Below are positions 1-5,871 of a DNA stretch of 6,164 nt, one piece after another (within the stretch, counting starts at the first letter, position 1; every line of letters starts with the position of its first letter). The stretch comes from Proteobacteria bacterium ST_bin16 (lineage in GTDB: Bacteria; Pseudomonadota; Gammaproteobacteria; Burkholderiales; Nitrosomonadaceae), in contig MSXT01000074.1 in NCBI GenBank assembly GCA_002083595.1, forward strand, positions 1 through 6,164, given 5' to 3'. The position numbers and the translations under genes were made by a program. The notes under the pieces are model-generated. The model was not told the DNA's origin. It saw only the letters and a list, made by a program, of their open reading frames with translations, and ran no database searches.

Positions 1-770
1 AAAATACCGCCTTCTTTGTTCAACAGTAACAAAGTTGGTGCTTCTGTCTGTGCCATGATGGCAGGCATTTGTATGATGGTTTTCTGACCGTCGTTATAGA
101 CACGCAGCGGCTTCCAGGCAGCATCGCCAGTCACTGCATACGCAAAATCCAGATTGCCCAGATATTCTCCAGTTTCAGGAAGCGTGCGTGATTTTCTGAT
201 TCCCATCGCATGACTTTCTTTATCTCTAATCGAATCCCATTTAATCAGCGCATCTTCCGGATAAGTAAAACTCACTCTCGGCATAAAATCGCGTCGGTGA
301 GATCGCAGGCGCAGGTGATACGTGCGCCGGTTGGTGGTAACTACCAGCGATGTTTCCAGCCCCACATCCAATGGCTTTACAATCAAATGTTGCACTTCAG
401 CAGATCCCTGACCGGTCACTGCCGGTTCAATAAGCCAGCGAGCCTGATCGCCCAGATGGATCGAATTAACCTGCTCACCCGGCTGCAACTCGATATCGCA
501 GACCTGCAATACCGCACAGACGATGCTGGGTTGCTGCGAGCCAAACAGAAAACGGATGGATCCATCCGGCCCTGCAACCGGCTTTGTGCCGCTAGGATTG
601 GCTGCCTGCCACTTCTTGGCCAGATCAATGGCAGCACGTTCCTGTGGGGTTAATTGAGGATTCTTATCGGTGAAATACGCTTCAGACAAGCCGTTGGCAT
701 AGCTTGGGGCAACGAATCCGATGGACAAAATCAATGTGCCCAGGATACTTAAAGCGAATAACGGTTTCAT
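1..770 (-). CDS. trbG: TrbG, VirB9-type periplasmic T4SS protein, 5' part (3' end outside window)
   Basis: From the ATG at 770-768 the frame stays open for 256 full codons to the window edge; RP4 TrbG has about 297, so some 40 residues are missing. A signal peptide is clear: MKPLF, a hydrophobic core ALSILGTLILSIGFVA, and a probable cut after PSYA (residue 25). The mature part contains QLTPQERAAIDLAKKWQ and then the TrbG/VirB9 hallmark AVLQVCDIELQPGE, with two cysteines close together (VCAVLQVC) that could form a disulfide. These are followed by beta-rich stretches such as ARWLIEPAVTG, HLIVKPLDVGLETSLVVTTNRRTYHLRL and FAYAVTGDAAWKPLRVYNDGQKTIIQMP, as in CagX/VirB9 proteins. It would form part of the outer-membrane core complex with the VirB7- and VirB10-like partners expected further along the operon. 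It begins 14 nt after trbF, with AGGGG (784-780) 9 nt upstream of the ATG. No lipobox is present. Confidence 0.93.
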   Translation of the reverse strand, partial: MKPLFALSILGTLILSIGFVAPSYANGLSEAYFTDKNPQLTPQERAAIDLAKKWQAANPSGTKPVAGPDGSIRFLFGSQQPSIVCAVLQVCDIELQPGEQVNSIHLGDQARWLIEPAVTGQGSAEVQHLIVKPLDVGLETSLVVTTNRRTYHLRLRSHRRDFMPRVSFTYPEDALIKWDSIRDKESHAMGIRKSRTLPETGEYLGNLDFAYAVTGDAAWKPLRVYNDGQKTIIQMPAIMAQTEAPTLLLLNKEGGI

Positions 771-784
771 GATGAATGACCCCT

Positions 785-1549
785 TTATGTTTGTTTCGAC
801 CAGGAGAAATCCTGGATATAAATACCCAACGGGTTATTGCGGATCTGTTCTTCCGTGGTGCTTTGTGTGATCGGCTTGTTATAAATTCTCAATAAAGCGC
901 GCATTTTGAAAGGTGGCTCGGTTAAATGCCCTTGCCGGTCATAGACTTTTTCCAGCCAATCAACCTGCCAGGTCTCAGGCGATTGGGGGATCACCGATAT
1001 GATTTCAACATTGACCGTTTGTGTTTCCGCGCGTTTGAAAGGACTGCTTACCTCAGTACTATTGAACCATTCATTGGCTTTTACTGTTGCGGGATCATTA
1101 TTGGACAGCATGGCATACGCACGAAAGATGGCGCGCCGCTGCAAGGCGATATCCGGTGTGACCATACGCAAATCATTGATGAATGCGGCAACTGATGCGT
1201 GTACCACGCGCTGATCGGCCACTGCAGCGATATCCGCACGCGAAACTGCGATGGCTTCACCCAGTTTATTGACTTGAACGACATAGGGAATGAATTTGGA
1301 TTGACTGCCGATAGCAATCACACCACCCACCCCTGCCAGCGCAATCAATAAACAAAGAAGCGCTAACATTTGCCACATAGTGCGTGATGCTTGCACTGCG
1401 CGCATATGATCATTCCAGGTGCGCCGTGCTGACAGATAGGGATTCTCATTTTCACCGCAGCGACGACCGCCTTCCATCCTGTCGTCATTGACACGCATAG
1501 TCTCGTTCACACCCGACTTTAACTTGAATAGTTCGTTGATTATATTCAT
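785..1549 (-). CDS. trbF: TrbF, conjugal transfer inner-membrane protein (VirB8 type)
   Basis: This 254-residue bitopic inner-membrane protein is VirB8-like, a T4SS nucleation and scaffold component whose C-terminal domain lies in the periplasm. One strong transmembrane segment is seen at about residues 59-81 (QMLALLCLLIALAGVGGVIAIGS). It is preceded by the TrbF-type motif NPYLSARRTWNDHM (about 36-49) and followed by SKFIPYVVQVNKLGEA and the NTF2-like periplasmic domain with RAYAMLSNNDPATVKANEWF. The length is close to RP4 TrbF (about 260). The start at 1549 overlaps the trbE stop by ATGA and has GGAG (1560-1557) at 7 nt. Relative to the relatives I remember, the segment before NPYLSARR is rather long (about 35 residues), so internal ATGs at residues 18 or 25 are possible but lack the better context. 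trbF directly after trbE matches RP4 gene order. Confidence 0.93.
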   Translation of the reverse strand: MNIINELFKLKSGVNETMRVNDDRMEGGRRCGENENPYLSARRTWNDHMRAVQASRTMWQMLALLCLLIALAGVGGVIAIGSQSKFIPYVVQVNKLGEAIAVSRADIAAVADQRVVHASVAAFINDLRMVTPDIALQRRAIFRAYAMLSNNDPATVKANEWFNSTEVSSPFKRAETQTVNVEIISVIPQSPETWQVDWLEKVYDRQGHLTEPPFKMRALLRIYNKPITQSTTEEQIRNNPLGIYIQDFSWSKQT

Positions 1550-2595
1550 GCGGCAACTCCATAATCAGATAACGTTAACCCTTTGATCGCCAGCCACTCA
1601 ACAACCCAGCGGTCTCCATACTTATCAGTCAGGCTCTTGATGGTTGCAATCGATTCCTTATCCGTAGATCCCACAAAAGCTAACGCCAATGGACCAAGCG
1701 CCAAGTCGTAGAGCCGCCTGCCATTTTCGGACACGGTGTAATATTGCTGTTTGGGAGTGGCAGAAGCTAAGATCTCAATCTGACGTGAATTTAAACCCAT
1801 GCGCCGGTAGAGTGCCGAAGCCTCTTCATCACGCGCAAATACATTGGGTAGAAATATCTTGGTGGCAGTGGACTCAACAATCACATCGAGAATCCCGCTG
1901 TTGGCCGCATCAGACAAACTTTGGGTTGCCATCAATACCAGACAGTTGTTTTTACGCATGACTTTCAGCCATTCGCGGATCTTGGCGCGAAATACTGGAT
2001 GACCCAGCATCAGCCAGGCTTCGTCCAAAATGATGGCGGAAGGTTGCCCATGCAGGCTGCGCTCGATGCGCCGAAACAGATACAACAAGGTGGGCAGTGC
2101 GTATTTATCACCGAGATTCATTAATTCTTCGATCTCGAAAGTGGTAAAGGTCGAGAGATTCAAACCATCGGCTTCTGCATCGAGCAAATGCCCCATCATG
2201 CCGTCGATGGTGTATTGCCGAAGACACTCGCGAATAGCTTCATCCTGGATCGTCACTGACAAATCCGATAAGGTTTTTGAGCCGCTTTGATGCATGTTAG
2301 TAATGGCCTGACTGATTTCGTTACGCTGCAAAGGCGTGACTGTGATGCTGTTAAGTTCTATCATCAAACAAATCCATTCCAGCGCCCAGGCACGGTCTCC
2401 CTTGGACTGTAAGAATTGCAAGGGACAGAAAGACAGCGATTCATCATCACCTGCTACCGTGAAATGCTGGCCACCTACGGCTTTGGTCAACGGATACATC
2501 GATAGCCCCTTATCAAAGCAATAAATCGACATACCCTGGTAGCGCCGCAATTGCGCGGCAATCAGTGCCAGATGCGTGGATTTACCGGCTCCGGT
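1546..2595 (-). CDS. trbE: TrbE, C-terminal ATPase part (downstream of the frameshift)
   Basis: This is the continuation of trbE in the -1-base-corrected frame, 349 codons from the Thr of the P-loop to the TGA at 1548-1546. It starts T-G-A-G-K-S-T-H-L and holds the rest of the RecA-like motor domain: Walker B SAIILDEAWLML (Asp687-Glu688 in the joined 845-residue numbering), the ATQSLSDAANSGI motif (Gln about 711), and the C-terminal VirB4-like stretch RRMGLNSRQIEIL and YDLALGPLALAFVG. It has no stops or other lesions and conserved residues look intact, so if the frameshift is a real mutation it is probably recent. An in-frame TTG at 2550 could be called as a start, but it lies within the helix after the P-loop and has no convincing ribosome binding site. 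The stop overlaps the trbF start (ATGA). Confidence 0.9.
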   Translation of the reverse strand, partial: TGAGKSTHLALIAAQLRRYQGMSIYCFDKGLSMYPLTKAVGGQHFTVAGDDESLSFCPLQFLQSKGDRAWALEWICLMIELNSITVTPLQRNEISQAITNMHQSGSKTLSDLSVTIQDEAIRECLRQYTIDGMMGHLLDAEADGLNLSTFTTFEIEELMNLGDKYALPTLLYLFRRIERSLHGQPSAIILDEAWLMLGHPVFRAKIREWLKVMRKNNCLVLMATQSLSDAANSGILDVIVESTATKIFLPNVFARDEEASALYRRMGLNSRQIEILASATPKQQYYTVSENGRRLYDLALGPLALAFVGSTDKESIATIKSLTDKYGDRWVVEWLAIKGLTLSDYGVAA

Positions 2596-4084
2596 GGGGC
2601 CCGAACATAAAGGTGTGACCTAAATCGCGCACATGCAGATTCAGCCGGAATGGCGTTGCACCCTGTGTCACACAGTGCATCAGTGGCGGTGAATTGGGGG
2701 GATACATCGGACAGGGTGCTGCTGGTTTTCCTGTCCAGATGGTATTGACCGGCAACAGATCAGCCAGATTCATCGTATTGATGAGGGGTCTGCGCACATT
2801 CTCGACGCCGTGACCGGGTAAGCTGCCCAGATACGCATCCATGGTGTTGATCGTTTCAATCCGTGCAGCAAAGCCCAGATGATTGATTGCTTTCTCTACC
2901 TTTCGCCCGGCTTCTTCCAATGCCGCGCGATCTTCCATCATCAGCACCACCATGCTGGTATAGTAGCCTTGACCTACAAAACCGCTGTTGGTCTCAGCAA
3001 TCGCTGACTGCGCATCTTCAGTCATATTCAATGCATCTTCATCGATATTGCTGCTTTGCAGGTTAAACACCTGGTCGAAGAATCCACGAATCTTCTGTTT
3101 CCAGCGTCTGCGGAATTTTTCCAGATGATTGACTGCTTCGTGCGTATCCATAAAGATAAAGCGCGATGACCAGCGGTACACGCCCGGCAATTCAGAGAGC
3201 AGGTTTAACATGCCAGGGGAGGATTCGAGCGGAAAACCCTCAATCGATACCACTTGGACGAAATTACGGCCAATTTTAGGTACGACCCCGCCCCACATTT
3301 CCTGACCACCAAGCAAGGTATCTAGATACATGGGATTAGCCGGTAGCACCATCGGATGATCCAGGCCGGTCACACATAATTGCAACCACTGTAAGAAATC
3401 ATCATGCGTGATGGTTGTACTGTCTTCATTGACCAGCTTGCGGCTTTTTAAGCGCGACAAATGAAATACACTGGATAATCGGGATTCAAAGTTGGCACAT
3501 TCGCGCTGGAAATATTCCAGCAATCCTTGTGTTCTGGCTTTTTGATCCGGTGCTTGGGCTTCATCATCAAACATGAGTTCAACGAACTTGCGCTGTGCCA
3601 GCATCTGCGGCAGATATGTCAGTGATACGATAAAGCAACTCTCATATAGGACGCCGATACGCTCGAATAGATTGCGCCGTTCCTCGTCAATGGCAGCGGT
3701 AACGGGATCGGGATAATTGGAGTGGGCTTTCTCTGAATAACCTTGTGCCGGTTTGCGGATAGCATCGACATGAATCATCCAGCCATTGCCTAAGCGGGAT
3801 AGAGCCTGATTAATGCGAAATGACACCCGCTCACGCTCAATGTCTGTACTGCTCGCCGTATCATCGCCGCAGAATACCCAGGCGGCCATCAATGCGCCGT
3901 TCTTGCCCACAATCACGCCGTCTTCCACCACCGCCGCATACACCAGCAGATCGGCAAAGCCCATTGCTTTTGATCGATGTTGATCCAGTCGTAATTCTTT
4001 ACCTGCATCACGGATACGGATAAACAGTATCAAGAGCAGCGCAGCTCCAGAGATTGCGATAAGAATTGTGATGGCGGCAATCAT
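2582..4084 (-). CDS. trbE: TrbE, VirB4-type ATPase, N-terminal part (truncated by a frameshift)
   Basis: TrbE is the large inner-membrane-associated VirB4-family ATPase that powers pilus assembly and substrate transfer. Read literally, this frame gives 500 residues ending HTFMFGPHRSR and a TAA at 2584-2582. The first 496 residues are normal TrbE: a hydrophobic N-terminal anchor (about 3-23), then the CagE/TrbE/VirB domain, with stretches such as KNGALMAAWVF, VELMFDDEA, GQEMWGGVVPKIGRNFVQV and GHGVENVRRPLINTMNLADLLP. The Walker A loop GPTGAGKS is then broken: GGG CCC CAC replaces GGG CCC ACC. Removing one C joins this part to the downstream frame and gives a continuous 845-residue protein, the usual TrbE length (about 850). 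The start overlaps the trbD stop (ATGA), with AGGAG 11 nt upstream. Without frame restoration the product lacks all nucleotide-binding motifs and should be inactive. Confidence 0.9.
   Translation of the reverse strand: MIAAITILIAISGAALLLILFIRIRDAGKELRLDQHRSKAMGFADLLVYAAVVEDGVIVGKNGALMAAWVFCGDDTASSTDIERERVSFRINQALSRLGNGWMIHVDAIRKPAQGYSEKAHSNYPDPVTAAIDEERRNLFERIGVLYESCFIVSLTYLPQMLAQRKFVELMFDDEAQAPDQKARTQGLLEYFQRECANFESRLSSVFHLSRLKSRKLVNEDSTTITHDDFLQWLQLCVTGLDHPMVLPANPMYLDTLLGGQEMWGGVVPKIGRNFVQVVSIEGFPLESSPGMLNLLSELPGVYRWSSRFIFMDTHEAVNHLEKFRRRWKQKIRGFFDQVFNLQSSNIDEDALNMTEDAQSAIAETNSGFVGQGYYTSMVVLMMEDRAALEEAGRKVEKAINHLGFAARIETINTMDAYLGSLPGHGVENVRRPLINTMNLADLLPVNTIWTGKPAAPCPMYPPNSPPLMHCVTQGATPFRLNLHVRDLGHTFMFGPHRSR
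2596..2602 (-). other. single-base frameshift site inside the trbE Walker A codons
   Basis: The minus strand here reads GGGCCCC followed by ACC GGA GCC GGT AAA TCC. With three Cs the translation is G-P-T-G-A-G-K-S, a perfect P-loop; with the four present it is G-P-H-R-S-R-stop. The disrupted place is a G4/C3 homopolymer pair on the + strand, typical of homopolymer length errors. CCC-C is also a known +1 slippery string, and slippage of the proline codon by one base would put ACC in the A site and restore the exact P-loop. Confidence 0.9.
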
Positions 4085-4392
4085 AGATGCTGTTTCTCCT
4101 GCTGGCGGGTATTGTCATAGAAGGGTGTGCTTCGAGCCGGATAGTATTTCTTGTATTGCATCTGGCGCAGGTAAACATGACGCAGTTGCGGATCATTTTT
4201 AGCCATCAGTCGTAGTGCAAACAGTGCAAAGACCCACAGTGCTATGCCGAAAAGTGTGGCCTTAATTTCCATAGCCACAAAGATGGAAGTAGCAGCAATC
4301 AGGATAGAAAACATAACCAGTTCCCGGTCGCCACCCATAAACAGATTTGGGCGGTTTCCCGATTGACGGATAGGTATGGTTCGCAAAGCCAT
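4081..4392 (-). CDS. trbD: TrbD, conjugal transfer inner-membrane protein (VirB3 type)
   Basis: This small inner-membrane component of the Trb T4SS has 103 residues from the ATG at 4392, matching the remembered RP4 TrbD length. The N-terminal stretch MALRTIPIRQSGNRPNLFMG and the later MAKNDPQLRHVYLR and YKKYYPARSTPF closely resemble RP4 TrbD. Two hydrophobic segments (about residues 27-42 and 47-63) fit a VirB3-like hairpin in the membrane. VirB3-type proteins associate with the VirB4 ATPase, and here trbD overlaps trbE by ATGA (4084-4081), consistent with coupled synthesis of the two partners. A longer in-frame reading from 4464 would run back through the trbC 3' end and is not supported. 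Confidence 0.93.
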   Translation of the reverse strand: MALRTIPIRQSGNRPNLFMGGDRELVMFSILIAATSIFVAMEIKATLFGIALWVFALFALRLMAKNDPQLRHVYLRQMQYKKYYPARSTPFYDNTRQQEKQHL

Positions 4393-4399
4393 AATCCGA

Positions 4400-4404
4400 C
4401 TCCT
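4400..4404 (-). promoter_or_regulatory. trbD ribosome binding site overlapping the trbC stop
   Basis: The minus strand reads TAGGAG, in which the trbC stop codon TAG (4405-4403) shares bases with the AGGAG Shine-Dalgarno, 7 nt from the trbD ATG at 4392. This implies translational coupling of trbC and trbD. It also rules for the 4392 start and against an in-frame ATG at 4464 inside trbC. Confidence 0.75.
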
Positions 4405-4783
4405 ATTCCTGTGAATTAAGGATTGATTCCTGGTCTTGGGGTATTTCACCCGGAATAACCGCACCCTGGAACAAATTGGTCATGATGTTGTTGGCACCCA
4501 CGAGTAATGCCATAACCAGCACGATAAAAATCAATGTGCGAAAAAAAGCATTGAGTTCGCCACCGAAGATCAAAATGCCGCCTGCAACGACAATGCCGAC
4601 AATGGATAGCGTAAAAGCAACGGGGCCGGTGACGGAATTTCTGAGATTAACCAGCCAGGTTTCATAAGGAAGCGCACCGCCTGCGCCAACAGCCGCTTGT
4701 GCGTTATCAATCAACAAGAAAAACAAAAGAAAAATGTATAGAGAAACAATGAAGAAAGGTGAAATTGAAGGCATAATTTTCAT
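4403..4783 (-). CDS. trbC: TrbC, conjugative pilin precursor (VirB2 type)
   Basis: This 126-residue propilin is the major subunit of the conjugative pilus. It has a long hydrophobic N-terminal signal (residues about 8-25) ending in AQA at 28-30, a typical leader-peptidase site, so the mature chain should start at Ala31 (AVGAGGALPYETWL). Two hydrophobic segments follow (about 55-74 and 82-97), joined by the short polar loop GGELNAFFR typical of TrbC/VirB2 pilins. The core (LPYETWLVNLRNSVTGPVAF) is very like RP4 TrbC, whose mature form is a head-to-tail cyclic peptide made by TraF. By that analogy the C-terminal tail after Gly107 (AVIPGEIP...) would be removed and Gly107 joined to Ala31. The start has AGGAG (4795-4791) at 7 nt. 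The stop TAG overlaps the ribosome binding site of trbD. Confidence 0.95.
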   Translation of the reverse strand: MKIMPSISPFFIVSLYIFLLFFLLIDNAQAAVGAGGALPYETWLVNLRNSVTGPVAFTLSIVGIVVAGGILIFGGELNAFFRTLIFIVLVMALLVGANNIMTNLFQGAVIPGEIPQDQESILNSQE

Positions 4784-4804
4784 TAACTGACTCCTGTTAT
4801 TTAT

Positions 4805-5770
4805 TTACAGCTTCTTGATTTGGTAACTTCCTCTTTTAAAACCTTGTACTTCGATAATCTGCTGAATTTTCCTGCCGTGGGGTGTGCGCGCGATATGTAC
4901 CACCCTATCTACCGCCTCTGCGATTAATGGCATAATTTCTTTCGGTGCCGAAGGATTGCGTGAAATCAGAGATTCCAGGCGGGTTAGTCCTGATAGCGCA
5001 TCATTGGCGTGCAGTGTGGCGGCACCGCCCTCATGACCGGTGTTCCAGGCATCGAGCAAATCCAGTGCTTCAGGGCCTCTTACTTCACCGACCAGAATAC
5101 GATCCGGACGCATACGCAAGGTTGTTTTGAGTAATTGCGTCATGCCGACATCAAGTGTGGTGTGATACTGAACAAAATTCTCTGCAGCGCATTGAATCTC
5201 GCCGGTATCCTCCAAAATGAAGATGCGTTCATCCGGATCACTGACAACCATCTCATTAATAATGGCATTGATCAGCGTTGTTTTACCGGATCCGGTGCCA
5301 CCAATGACTAGAATGTTGCGGTGCTTGCGCACAGCCTCTCTAATGACATCTCCATGTCTGGGCGACAACACGCCGGTTTCCACATATTGTTCGAGCGTAA
5401 AAATCTTGATGGCTTTTTTGCGGATGGCAAATGTGGGGGATGAAACAATGGGGGGTAGTTGACCGGCGAAGCGGGAATTGTCGAGCGGGAATTCACCCTC
5501 AATCATCGGATTGAATCGATTGACTTCCTTACCGTGGTATCCGGCAACCGTCTTGATGACGGCTTCAACCTGAGCAGACTGTATATTTCCGATATGTTGG
5601 ATCTTTTGACCCAACTTTTCTTGCCAGATACGGCCATCGGCATTGACCATGATTTCAACAGTCTCAGGATCTTGCAATGCCGACAGTATTTCCCGTGCAT
5701 CGCGTTCCAGCTTGCTCTTTGCGCGGTCTTTAACGGTTACGATGTGAGGTAATTGATCTTGCGATGTCAT
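4805..5770 (-). CDS. trbB: TrbB, conjugal transfer ATPase (VirB11/PilT-type secretion ATPase)
   Basis: This gene encodes a 321-residue VirB11-family hexameric ATPase that works at the cytoplasmic face of the inner membrane in pilus assembly and DNA transfer. Visible motifs, numbered from the ATG at 5770, are Walker A GGTGSGKT (about 157-164), the Asp box FILEDTGEIQ (about 184-193), Walker B RILVGEVRG (about 214-222) and the His box GHEGGAATLHAND (about 235-247). The N-terminal domain contains the family-like stretch FNPMIEGEFPLDNSRFAG. The length is close to RP4 TrbB (about 320). The start at 5770 (MTSQDQ) is chosen over 5800 because it has a GGAG at 7 nt. All catalytic motifs are intact. It is the first structural gene of the operon, following the trbA-trbB intergenic region; trbC begins 21 nt after its TAA. 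Confidence 0.95.
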   Translation of the reverse strand: MTSQDQLPHIVTVKDRAKSKLERDAREILSALQDPETVEIMVNADGRIWQEKLGQKIQHIGNIQSAQVEAVIKTVAGYHGKEVNRFNPMIEGEFPLDNSRFAGQLPPIVSSPTFAIRKKAIKIFTLEQYVETGVLSPRHGDVIREAVRKHRNILVIGGTGSGKTTLINAIINEMVVSDPDERIFILEDTGEIQCAAENFVQYHTTLDVGMTQLLKTTLRMRPDRILVGEVRGPEALDLLDAWNTGHEGGAATLHANDALSGLTRLESLISRNPSAPKEIMPLIAEAVDRVVHIARTPHGRKIQQIIEVQGFKRGSYQIKKL

Positions 5771-5777
5771 GCGAATA

Positions 5778-5781
5778 CTCC
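5778..5781 (-). promoter_or_regulatory. trbB ribosome binding site (decides the start)
   Basis: The minus strand shows GGAG 7 nt upstream of the ATG at 5770-5768. The more upstream in-frame ATG at 5800 has only A+T-rich sequence before it and lies at or upstream of the proposed transcription start. This favours 5770 as the trbB start. Confidence 0.7.
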
Positions 5782-5803
5782 AACAACTTACACACGACAT
5801 TAC

Positions 5804-5830
5804 AATATAACGTAATTACATTTTGTGCAA
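5804..5830 (-). promoter_or_regulatory. candidate trbB promoter (-35 TTGCAC, -10 TATATT)
   Basis: On the minus strand TTGCAC (5830-5825) lies 15 nt upstream of TATATT (5809-5804). TATATT matches the sigma-70 -10 consensus at 5 of 6 bases. The -35 match is weak and the spacer is short; TATTGT (17-nt spacing from the same -35) is an alternative -10. Transcription would start near 5797, about 25 nt upstream of the trbB ATG, which fits a short leader carrying the trbB ribosome binding site. The minus-strand sequence just upstream is rich in A runs and could act as an UP element. This is inference from motif and position only. Confidence 0.4.
5809..5822. promoter_or_regulatory. candidate operator: 14-bp palindrome over the trbB promoter
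   Basis: The + strand reads AACGTAATTACATT, with a perfect 8-bp core GTAATTAC (5812-5819) and symmetric outer bases except for one pair. It lies between and touching the proposed -10 and -35 elements of trbB, where a bound repressor would block RNA polymerase. A further ATTAC half-site lies at 5799-5803, so ATTACA occurs twice 16 bp apart, and another ATTAC is at 5862-5866. TrbA encoded immediately upstream is the obvious candidate ligand, but I cannot match the site to a known TrbA operator from memory. Confidence 0.35.
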
Positions 5831-5871
5831 TACTTTTTTTACTGTTTTTCTACTGCTTCTGATTACTTTAT

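Larger units (their letters stand above)
5771..5871. promoter_or_regulatory. trbA-trbB intergenic regulatory region, A+T-rich
   Basis: This 101-bp gap is the largest non-coding stretch in the window. On the minus strand it begins with A runs (CAGTAGAAAAACAGTAAAAAAAG), then the candidate promoter and palindrome, then the trbB ribosome binding site. The repeated CAGTA plus A-tract units could bend DNA or act as an UP element. I see no hairpin followed by a T run in the direction of transcription, so there is no evident terminator between trbA and trbB and read-through is possible. Confidence 0.5.

Noticed and set aside
210..653. 147-codon + strand open frame opposite trbG
   Set aside because: It lies wholly within trbG on the other strand. 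The trbG frame has a signal peptide and VirB9 motifs, and the antisense product shows no recognisable domain or ribosome binding site.
1546..2550. An independent second ATPase gene starting at TTG 2550
   Set aside because: The sequence is the direct continuation of TrbE. Its reading upstream of 2550 contains the rest of the Walker A motif, so it is the 3' part of a frameshifted gene.
4081..4464. Longer 127-residue TrbD starting at 4464
   Set aside because: The extra 24 codons overlap trbC and resemble nothing in TrbD. The ATG at 4392 has AGGAG at 7 nt and gives the canonical 103-residue protein.
5459..5752. 97-codon + strand open frame opposite trbB
   Set aside because: It is antisense to the well-supported N-terminal domain of TrbB; its composition is what one expects of a shadow frame.
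4805..5800. TrbB start at 5800 (10 extra residues)
   Set aside because: No Shine-Dalgarno precedes it, the codons add a cysteine-rich lead unlike the family, and it overlaps the likely promoter. The ATG at 5770 has GGAG at the right distance.
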